A stretch of DNA of 64,000 bases from a virus: the IMG/VR virus record IMGVR_UViG_3300028844_003474, positions 1 to 64,000 of that record; one strand, given 5' to 3'. Shown piece by piece: positions 50,688-61,200 of this stretch (position 1 is its first letter; each line of letters opens with the position of its first letter). The notes under the pieces were generated by a model. It was given only the letters and a program-made list of their open reading frames with translations. It had not been told where the DNA came from and ran no database searches. A program made the translations under genes and the position numbers.

Positions 50688-51690
50688 CCCTTACTATGAT
50701 GTTAAAGCTGTAAGCAACAGCTCTCTTAGACATATTAACCCAGCGGAAGGTGGGTCTGCTAAACTCTTTAAACAGCACTGGGAAAACTTAGGACCTAAGC
50801 TTAAAACAAGCAGCTTAGAGTTTGGAAGCCTATTACATCTTGCTGTATTAGAACCACATCTTTTAGACTATCAAGTTGATCAGAGCAATACCCCTGATAA
50901 AATTCGAGACATCTTAAAAGATTTGTATACTCAAACTATTGAAAGCGATGCACTTGCAGCCACTATTGTAGGAGAAGAGGTTGAAGTAGGACCGATCGAA
51001 GACTATGCCTACTCTATTATTGGAGTATGTGACAAGCACGCTTATGGCAGAACTTGGAAGACAGAGACAAGGATGAACAAAATACTCTCTTCTGGATATG
51101 AGTATTGGAACTTGTTGCGTAATTCTAAAAAGTTTATTATTACTCAAGCACAGCACGACTTAATGCAAGTCTGCTTAGAGTCTATTAAAAACAATTCAGC
51201 TGTAAATCAAGCTTTGTATGGAATTACAGGAAAAGGCGAGTGCGAAACTTTTAACGAGTTAGAAGTACACTGGTCTGATCCGATGCTTTCTTTTCCCCTT
51301 AAAGGAAAGATTGACAGGCTTCAAGTTAATCATACTGAAAAAACCTTTCAGATCATTGACCTTAAAACTACTAGCAAAGCTTTAGGTCAATTTCATGAGT
51401 CGTTTGAACACTATCATTACTATAGACAAGTAGCTTTTTACGAAGAAGCTGCTCGTTACTGGCTTTCTCAAAAGTATCCAGGGGAAAAATACGAAGGAGA
51501 AAACCACACAATTTGTGCTGTAGAAACTAAGCATCTTAATCAGTGCAAAGCTTTTACAATAAAGTCAGATAGTACAATCCGAGGCAATAATGAAATGTAT
51601 GATTTGTTAGTTAGACTTGATCATCATTTTAAAAACAATGCTTGGAATAATGATTTAGAAACACTAAAGAATATAAGAGTATATTTATGA
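50674..51690 (+). CDS. RecE/PD-(D/E)XK exonuclease
   Basis: A 338-residue nuclease of the DUF3799/exonuclease VIII type. N-terminal SLEFGSLLHLAVLEP gives the G-x-x-x-H motif; NELEVHW, LKGKIDRLQV and FQIIDLKTTS supply E, D and D-x-K of the active site, and YHYYRQVAFYEEAARYW the family's Q-x-x-x-Y helix. It would resect double-stranded ends to feed the Sak4-like annealing protein. The start lies inside the upstream gene by 14 nt. Confidence 0.85.
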   Translation: MLVHDPYYDVKAVSNSSLRHINPAEGGSAKLFKQHWENLGPKLKTSSLEFGSLLHLAVLEPHLLDYQVDQSNTPDKIRDILKDLYTQTIESDALAATIVGEEVEVGPIEDYAYSIIGVCDKHAYGRTWKTETRMNKILSSGYEYWNLLRNSKKFIITQAQHDLMQVCLESIKNNSAVNQALYGITGKGECETFNELEVHWSDPMLSFPLKGKIDRLQVNHTEKTFQIIDLKTTSKALGQFHESFEHYHYYRQVAFYEEAARYWLSQKYPGEKYEGENHTICAVETKHLNQCKAFTIKSDSTIRGNNEMYDLLVRLDHHFKNNAWNNDLETLKNIRVYL

Positions 51691-51691
51691 T

Positions 51692-52201
51692 ATGGATTTA
51701 CTCTCAGATTTAATTCAATCTATCGATTGGAAATCAGATTATAATAAAGAATTAAAAAGAATAAGATCCGAAATATCTAAGGCCTTAGGTATTCCCCGGT
51801 CTTCTTTGGTTATCGGGCAAGACTCAGATGCTGAACGTCTTTATTGGAAACTATGGAATTTAGCGCGGGAGGATAGAGCTGTAAAGCGAAAACTCCGCAT
51901 TAAAGAAATAGCCAATACTGATTTTAAGCATCTGAGTAATGCTCGTGCCAATGATCTTGCAACTTTACAGTACGCAAAAGAAATAGAAGCTTCAAGAGAA
52001 CATGCTATCTACAGTCCTGACAACAAGACTGTGTATACTGCATCTAGTATTGAGCGTGCACAAGCGGCACACGATAAAAACATGAAGACTTACAAGAATT
52101 GTAATAAACGAATTAACAACATGTTGAATTTAGATTACAGTCATTTATCTCAAATACAAGTTTGGTACGGAGCTGAAGACGAGCCTGATAAAAGAGATTA
52201 A
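51692..52201 (+). CDS. hypothetical helical protein, last rightward gene
   Basis: A 169-residue, charged, largely helical protein starting MDLLSDLIQSIDWKSDYNKE, with basic Arg/Lys segments in the middle (REDRAVKRKLRIKEIAN). Its TAA overlaps the stop of the giant leftward gene by 3 nt, so the two transcripts converge with no space for a terminator. No family recognised. Confidence 0.6.
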   Translation: MDLLSDLIQSIDWKSDYNKELKRIRSEISKALGIPRSSLVIGQDSDAERLYWKLWNLAREDRAVKRKLRIKEIANTDFKHLSNARANDLATLQYAKEIEASREHAIYSPDNKTVYTASSIERAQAAHDKNMKTYKNCNKRINNMLNLDYSHLSQIQVWYGAEDEPDKRD

Positions 52202-55200
52202 TTACCGTACAAGGAGTAAGCTTGGTGATTTGCAATGCTTTCTTCTAAAGCGGTGTAATGTTTCCAGCCAAACGTTCCTCTAGCTAAGTACGACGTTGCT
52301 TTAACATCTCCGTATCTAAAGCCGCCTTCAAATCGATCCCATTCCCCTGTCCATATAGCTTTTAACGCTTCTACCCCTGCAAGTGCAATAAAGCTTATTG
52401 TTCGAACGGAAGGTATTGGATCTTTACCAATACGTTTTAAAGTGTCGCCAATTTCAAAAGGAGATACAAAAGTCAACATCTCTTTCTTTAAACGCTCTAC
52501 ATGATAGAGTAACTTTGCTTTGTAGAATTCATCGTTAACCAGGAAGAGTTCATCGTCATCAGAGTCTTCAATTTTAATCATTGAAGCAAGCAGCCAGAGA
52601 GCTGCAGTACTCGCCATGCCAGTCATCATTTCATACATAGCACGTTTAGCAGCATTAACAACGTGAGGTTGATCCTTGTATTGCTCCATTAAAAGACTGA
52701 ATTTCATGAGTTGTTTTTCATTGTAGCTCGTCATGAAATACGTATGCATCATTTTACCAAATCCACGGTACCAACCAATTTCAGTTTCTTCGCGTGCTTC
52801 GCTAAATTCTTCAGCTGCAAAACGTTTAAAAATGCCGTGAGGAATCCATTTACGATATTGTAATCCTGCTTGACCTAAAGCATGTCTAGCAATTGTACCT
52901 TGATCTTCCTTGTTGTAAGCACCATGAATTCGCTGCAACCGACTAAGCAACTTTTGTTTAAAGTTTGCCAGCTCGTCTAAAGTCAGATCTACTTCACCGT
53001 AAGGACGAATGATTTTTGCTCCTTCTGGAAGTACAACTCCTTCTGCAGCCGTGTAATTCAGAGCTTCATACAAATTAGTCTCACTACCATCGGCTAAGAT
53101 TACCTTTTGTCCAAGCATGTGTGCAATCATAACTTGATTTTGCATCAAGATTTCACCCATGTTTTGACCGTAAAACAAACGATTCATCCACACTCCCATT
53201 CTATCACGGACAAAAGAGATTTCTTTTTGATCCATAGTAACGTCGAAGAACTTGATCAGTCCGACTGTTTTGTTATCTGTAACAAACCCAGCCTTCTTTT
53301 TCCCATGTGCCATTCTGTGTAGCTCGCCATAGTTAGCGGCTATTTTTTTACGGGCATTACGCGAATCCTTGTTTGTATAGTAGATACCTCCTGCGTTTTC
53401 AATTCTTTGTTGAACCGAACCATACAAAAAGTTGTTTAACCAAGAAGAAGGGTTAAGACCAATACCCATCATAGAGTTGTAAGTCAGTATGCGATCTACA
53501 ATTTTAGAAAAAGCATCTTGATCAACCCAGCCTTGACCAAAGTATCCTTGCAACATATGTTCCAACGATTTTTTAGCACGACTTTCACTTCCTGCAATGG
53601 TCTTCTTTTTAACTTGTTTTTCTTTACCAAATCCAATAACTGATTTGGCATCAATCTTAGAACTAATTAAACGCATGTTGTCGATCTGATCTCGAGAAGC
53701 CAGCGAAAATGTTTCAATAGTATCTAAGGCTTTTTGTTGGGATGCACTAACAATAAACTCTGCAATTGTTTCTTGCAGATTAGTCATAACTTTTTGCCCG
53801 TCACGAGTAAATAAGAACGAAGGTTGAGATCGCACATAGACAGGTTTATCTTCTGCATCTAATCTTTCTTGCAACTCTTCACCTGTAATTGTAATAAGCT
53901 TACGAGCTTTGTCTTCAAGCTCTGTAAATACAGTAAGCTCTCCCTCACTAAACTGAGGAATGAGGTTTCGGTCAAAAAATTTATGATCTCTGCCTAAAGC
54001 CGAACGCATTAGAGTTTTAAGATCCTGTATAGTTTGTTTTTGAACCTCAGTAAGCAGATCATACTTGTCATTTTTGTACTTGTCAATGACTTGAAGTCCT
54101 CCGTTTGGATCCCACTGGTCGTTCCGGAATTCATCTTTTACTTTCTCTTGCTTGTACTTACTAAAAGCTTTTGGCTGACGTTGACCTGCTCGATTGACTT
54201 CACTGTATTGGATGTCCCAGTCTCGTAACGCTTCTTCACCTTTAGCTTTAGCTGCAGCCCGATCTGTTCTGTAAGTTTTTAAATCTATTTCCCAAGTGTG
54301 ATACTTCTTCCAAACTTTTTTGTCTACGTTAGCAAGCATGTATTCAATCTCTTCAAGACGAGCTTTGTCTTCTTGACTCATAACCCCGATCCGCTCGGCA
54401 TTTTCTTTGATTGTAGCTTGCTCTTGCTCTAAAGCTTTATACTCTTCAGTCCGCTTTCGATGCTTGTACTTTGTATAGTACTCAGGCGTAAATTCTTGGA
54501 TAGTATTTTCTGCTTCAAAAATTTTAACATCCTTAGAATTATCTCTATCCATATAGTATCTACCAGTAATAGGTGAGACAAACCGTTTGCGGTCTTCGTC
54601 TAAAATTTGCTCCCACTGATTACCTGCATCCAGGTACGTCTTGCTAATTTTATTCAGATTTGAAATCTCTTGTTGTGCTTCTAATCCATGTCTATCAAGC
54701 GTGCGTTTAACTTGAAGACTTAACAGTTTAAGCACAACTGCAGATTGTTCTTTAGACCCCATAAAACCTTCTCTCCAGAAACCACTATCTAAAGCGTATT
54801 TCCAGAGGTTACCGTCATCAGACAAATCAAAAATGTTAGTTGCTAATTTTCTAATGATAGGATCAGCTGAAGCTTGCTTAAGTTTTTCGCTAATAGCCTC
54901 TTTTAATACATTGTCTATACGTTTTACTTGACCCGTAAGCGTATCACCTAACTGACCTAAGCGCGCAATGTCTGCACTAGGAGCACGGCTTTTTTCTCCC
55001 GGAGCTTTTGGATTAAATCCAACTGCAGCTTGTTGCATATTTAACAATATCTGCCTTGCGTTGTATGCCCGGTTGTAAAACTGACGATCAATTTCAGTCC
55101 ATTCTCTGCCTTTTATATTATCCAGGTAGCCAGCACTTTGCTCTAACAGCATATTAGTGTCAGAAACAACTTCTTCAGTTAAATCTGCTATACGCCCTAC

Positions 55201-58200
55201 AATTTGAGAACGCATGTCACTTGTAAGTCTACCCAGAGTACGGTTATTGTTCATCAACGTTTCTAACAACTTAATCTCTTCGTCTTCAGAAATACCAAGA
55301 CGACGCATATGTTGAATACGTTCTGCAATAACTTCTCTTACGCCTGTTAGCATTTCCATCTCATTTAAATGAGACTTTAATCTTTGCTCAGCTTCAAAAG
55401 ATAAAAGGTTATTGATGTGTACATCTTTACCTCTAAACATGTTACGAGCCAGCTGTTCTGCAGCGTCTACTGTAACTTCTCTGCCCATAACACGGCTTAA
55501 GAATTTAGAAATAGCTCTAAAAATTCTACGGAAAACAGTTTGGATTTTACTTACACCTAACTCTTCTGCATACACCGTGTCGCCTTTTAAGCCCATAGCT
55601 GTAGCCAGGACTTCCATATCAAGATCACGCGTTGTTTTTTCAGAGTACAATGCTTGTGTGTCTCGGTAGAGCTGCGTGCCTCTTAATTCTTTAATAGCTT
55701 GCTGAACCAGGGGGTGGTTGTAGCCAAGCATTTCGATATAGATGTGTGCAAACTCGTGAATTAACGTGTCGCTTCTCATCTTGTCAGGATGAATTCTAAT
55801 CTCGGCTTTACCCTCAACCATCTGCACTCCACCGGCACCTTCTATACTACTGTCAAGAATAACTTTAACTTCGACACCTGCATCTCTAAAGAGTTGTGTA
55901 AGCTTGGCTTTACGTTCAGCAAACTGACGTTCAGGTTTAGAACTTCTTCCTACTTTGCTTTCCTCTTTTATTTCAGATTTAGACATACTTTCAGTGTCTT
56001 CTACGCCGCGTTCAAACTCAGCGCGGAGTTCACTCATAGTTCTGTCTTCATGAAATCTGCTTGAAGTTAGAGGCCTAGTGATATAACCACGCTGTCCTCC
56101 AACTGTGAAATAAACACGTTGAACTTTATCTAGTGTAACCGCAACCATGCGATTAGTTTGGATAGCTTTTAAATGAGAGTTCTTACCTATTATTTCATAG
56201 ACATTAGGACTAAGAGCAGCCAACAGTTTTATCTCAAGAGGATCTTGTATAGGATTCTCAAGCTCTCTAAAAAATACTTCTGGTAAGAACTTTGTTAAAG
56301 TGTCTCCACCAAAACGCCAGCCGCTACGCTCTGCTTCATATTCAGCCAGAGCATAGGCAAATTCTTTTACGGCGTTGTCTTCGCTTTCAGTTAGTTCTTT
56401 CCATGCTTCATAAAAATCTTGACCCATTTCAGGATCATGAATACGTTGATGATGATTAACATCAATAAATATGTTTCCGCTACCTACACCAAAGAGATTG
56501 CTAGAAGCCATAACAGCAGTATCACGGACGTATAAGTTTTCTAGTACAAACTTTAAGCTTGAGTCATTAGCAACTTTTTTACGACCAGCGTTACTCTTGA
56601 AGTAATCAAAAAAGTCTTGAATGTTCCAAGTCTGGTACTGCCCTTTTTTACGGGCAGGTCTAAGCTGAGATACATTCTCTACTCCTTTAAGCTCTCCCAT
56701 ACGCAAGTAAGAGCTAGTACCTTCCTTGCGTCTAGCAGAAATAAAAGCTTTAGATGCCATATATTTCTGGTGACGATCAGATTGGTCAAACGTAATACCT
56801 TCGCTTGACTCTAAAGCTTCGCTGAAATAAGGTATACCAAGAGACATTAAAATGTCTAATGTAGTTTGAGCAATGTCTAAGTTCTCTTTGACTACAGGCA
56901 AGTGCGTAATGTCTAACGGACTTCCTGCACCGCTTAACAAACTTTCAACACCTTCAAAAGTTTGTTGACCTGTAAGGAAAGGAATAAAAGTTGTACCTAA
57001 CTCTGACAGCTTTTCTTCTTGAGTGCGCATCAACTTTTTAAGCGGCTCAAGTTTAAGGGAAAGCTCTGTGTTCCAAGCAATTACAGCTTTTAACCTCCAG
57101 TTGTCTTGGATTTTATTTTCTATTTCTTCCTCGGTCAACTCATTGTTGATATAGTCAATAGAATCTTGATCGGTTGCAGCTTCCCAAGCTTCCTCCATCG
57201 TAAAGCCAATCATGTGTAGATCCTGCCAAATCTGAAAGTTGTTAAGTCCAATACCAAGTTGACCGTACACAGGGTCTATAGCACCGTCCATAGATGCACC
57301 AACTGTTTGTGCATTAAAACGAATACGGTCTGGCGTTAATGATCTCCACGTTACTCTAGAAATCATCTTACCTCCCGGAGTTTCAATGTCTGCATCTAAA
57401 TCAAATGCAATTTGATACCGTTGCAGATTCAACCAGAACGTATTGTTCTTTGCAGAAATACCTTTTAGTCCAATACCTGCAATGTTGTCTTGGAACATAC
57501 GCTGGTGAGACAAATAGGAGTATGGGTTTTCCGCAACATAAGTATCAAGATTAACGCCTTCTATTTCCCTGCCTGGAAGTTTACCAGCTTGGTTTAAAGT
57601 CTCCCTAAAATTTCTAAGAATTACAAAATCTTGTTCTTGCAGTACTTCTTCCTCAAATATTTTAGGATCAGTAAGAACTTCAAATACAAGTTGCAAATAC
57701 TCATTCCATACAGATTCGTATGCAGACAAATCTTCTTTAGACTTGTGTACTTTCCAGTTGAGATACAACTTGTCGTTGTCAAAGTCAGAACCCATCTGCG
57801 CAACAAAGTCCGGCGGTACAAGCATACCGTCTTGACCTTCAGGGAGGAAGCCTATTACTTTAATTACTGCAGAAGTGTTTTTATGCTCGCCTGGAATACG
57901 ATAAGCCAGCATAGTGAGAACACGATCCGGAATAGATTCGATAGGACTGTTTCGATACTCTGCCGGTAAGAAAGCTTTAGACACAATAACTTCAGCAGGA
58001 AGAACCTTACCGTCTTCTAAACGCATACCTTTTAAGCCATCTTTAATTCCCAAGTCTGGCATTTGCACCTGCATACCTCCCGGTATTTTTAAATGCTTGT
58101 AGTCTCTATGTAAAATAGCAAACAATGCGTTTACCATAGGACGAGCCATCATAGGATTGTTAAGAGCCCTATCCTTACTACGCAGCATTTCAACCAGAGC

Positions 58201-61200
58201 TTGGTTGTTTTCGTCAACGTGCTCCAACAAGAACTCGCGTAACTTATTTCCTTTTAAAACAGGTATAACGCCATCGTACTTAATCTGACTATTACCTTCT
58301 TCGTCTAGCTCAGTTTCAAAGAAACGATTTAACAGTTCTGCATGCTTCATGCTTAACAGCTTGCGTTCTTTACGAAGCAACTCAGTAACCATCTTAGTTC
58401 CAGAGACACCTCTAGGACCAACACGTTCTCTACCGTGCAGATTTCCTGTAACAATTTTACTAACCTGTGTCATCCAACCTGTAGTGTTGTTGACTGACAT
58501 ATGCTGCGGGTTGTGAACTTGGTGACGGTAGTGGTCAACTGGTAACTCCTGTACAATCGAAGCAATTCCCTCGTCTAAACGATCTTCAATAAAATTACCT
58601 TGAGCGTCAAACAGTTCAACCGGAGTATACTCTCCTGATTTTTGTGCAGACTCTACATGAGCTTGATCCAAATTTTTGGCCTCTATGTAACGCAACATAC
58701 CTTCAAGCCCTGCTCTCTCAGAGAGAGGATTACCTTTACTGTCTCTAAGAAGAGCAGGCACAAGAGGTAAAACAGCTGTTTTTAAAAAGATTGTTTTACC
58801 CTTATGCTTTCCAAAGTACATAGGTTTGTACGGTGTAATTAACGCAACTGTATCTTTGTTATTAAGCTCCTGGTTGTTCAGTGCTTTGTCAATAGCAATG
58901 CGTTTTGCATCAGTTAGCTCTCCGTGGTCTTCAAGTAAATCACGATAAAACTGCAAGGACATATAAGTCACACCGTCTGCACGGTCTACTTGTGAAACCC
59001 AGTCTAAATCAATCTTAGGTTCTTTTATAACTACAGATCTAAAGGTTTGTCGGTCTTGGTAACGAGCAGATTGTCTTGCGTTTGCTGTACCATTAGACTG
59101 AGGGCCTTTAGCTCTCTTTTGCATCTTGACCGTATTGTATCCAAACTCTGCATGAGTACCAGAAACCCAATGCGCGTAGTCTCTATGCGAGATATAAGTA
59201 GCAGTTACTAAATCATTGAGGTGATCTGCAACATGCTCAGTAAAGGTCATACCTGCTATGGGACCTGCGTCTGTCATCTGTCCTATTTCAAGAAAACGTT
59301 GACGCACAAAAAGATCAGCAGCTTTTCTTAGTTTAGGATCAGCCATAATTAGCTTAACCTCTTTTTCAAAATGCGCTTCTATATGTTTTACTGGATCTTG
59401 TGCTTCAGCAAGACCTGGAATAGAAGCATTTTCTCCATGTGCTGCAATTTCTTCACGAGCAATACGAGTAAGCAACTCTCGTTTTTCGTTGTCTTTCATG
59501 TCGTGCCACGCACTACGAACTAACCATGTGTTTTCTGCATCAGAAGGTGTGGGTACTGCAACATAAGAAAGCTCCATAATTGCTCCATCCGATTGAGGAA
59601 CTCTATGAAACAACGCATGTAAATCATAAGCCAGCTTTTGCTCTCCTCGTAAATTGGTATAAGGGGTGTTGTTTAGATACCCAAACCTTACAATGAAAGG
59701 AGAATGTGCATTACTAAGCCAAGACGTTTTAGTGCCTTCTCTAGACACCCAACTCGTGCTTCTCAAACTTGGATCTTCTTCAAGCCTTTTATTAAAGTGT
59801 GCTGGATCATTAAGTAACCGTTCGGTCTCTTCAGTAACATACGACGGAAGCATGCGAGAGTAAACATAGGTTCCCTCACCATTTCTATACTTCAGCGCAA
59901 CGGCTCCCATATCAACCTCAATAAGCTGACCTAAAATGTTAGATCTAAGCTTAGCAACAAACTTATTGGTAGCAATACGCTTAGTCTTTAAGTCTTGTGC
60001 TTGAGTAATGGGTTCTACTTGTTTTAAAATTTCAATAAAATTTGTAGAAAATGCACGAAGCTCGCTGTTTGTCATAGTTGACAAACGGAACTCTAATGCT
60101 CCAATTTGAATTGTGTTTAGTCCAAAATCCTGAACCGCTTCTGCCAGAGCTTCACGGTCTTTAAAAGTTTGCAATGCTTTGATACGATTCAAGAATGTAC
60201 CATCAGAAATATATTCTGCTGTTGTTTGAATGATACTGGTTCTGTTGTAATTAGTTAAAACGTCAAGAGGCTCTTGTGCTTTGTGAACTTTAGGAGCCTT
60301 AGACAATTCACGTTTTTGCTGACCGTACATGTCGTAATAACTAATTACATTATTACTAACATTAAGTTCGGCTGTGTCCGCTTTCTTCATTGATACGAAG
60401 AACTGAGTCTGCAATATTTTATCTGAAGTTTTAAGCTTAGAATATAGAAACAATAAATTAGGATTCTTTACAGACATTTGTTCAAGCCTGTACATCATAT
60501 CTTCTAAAGAAGTAGCGTCATTTAAATGATGCAATAAGTAACCAAAAACTTGATTAAAGTCCATTACTCTGGGAAGACCCGTCCGACTCATCTTGTCAAA
60601 CTTGCCTTCCTCTTTGATCTTTTCCATTAACTTCTTTAACAGCTCCGCCTTTTGTTTAGAAGGCATAGAACGGCGAAGCAATTGTCTTAAATCAGATGTA
60701 CCGGATGTAGGCAACATAGGAACAGATCCAATAAGGTTCCTAACACTTGCAGGAATTTTACTTTTAGGATCAATCGTTTCCATACTCTTACCGCCGTATT
60801 GTTCAGCAGCAGTAGTACCAGTAATTGCATCTGCTTTTAAAGAGTCAAATATTCTGTTACGAATAGAAGTCTTACTTGCAAAATATTCAACCAGGTTTTC
60901 AGAGCTTTCAACCATCTCTTCAATAAGAGGATCAATAACGTCTGTATTTACGCCGTCTTCTCTCATGAAGTGCAGTGCACCGTGTATAATGCCATAGCGT
61001 CTAAACGCTAATCGAAGCATGCTTTTTGCGATGTCTGCTTTTACTTGGTTATTTACAACCACTTCACCTGTATCAGGATCAATTTCTTGAGAAAGTCTAT
61101 TTATGTTAGTTACAATCGAGATAACATCAGAAGCACCTTCGACAGATCCGAACTTTTTAGTAAGATAACCAGTAGCATTATTTATGCCCTGTTCTAACGA

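Noticed and set aside
57631-57969. 112-codon plus-strand frame opposite the giant gene
   Set aside because: It is antisense to a well-supported coding region and rich in Phe/Tyr/Arg, as expected for shadow frames. The same holds for the other plus-strand frames under the giant gene (for example 60593-60997 and 62260-62673).
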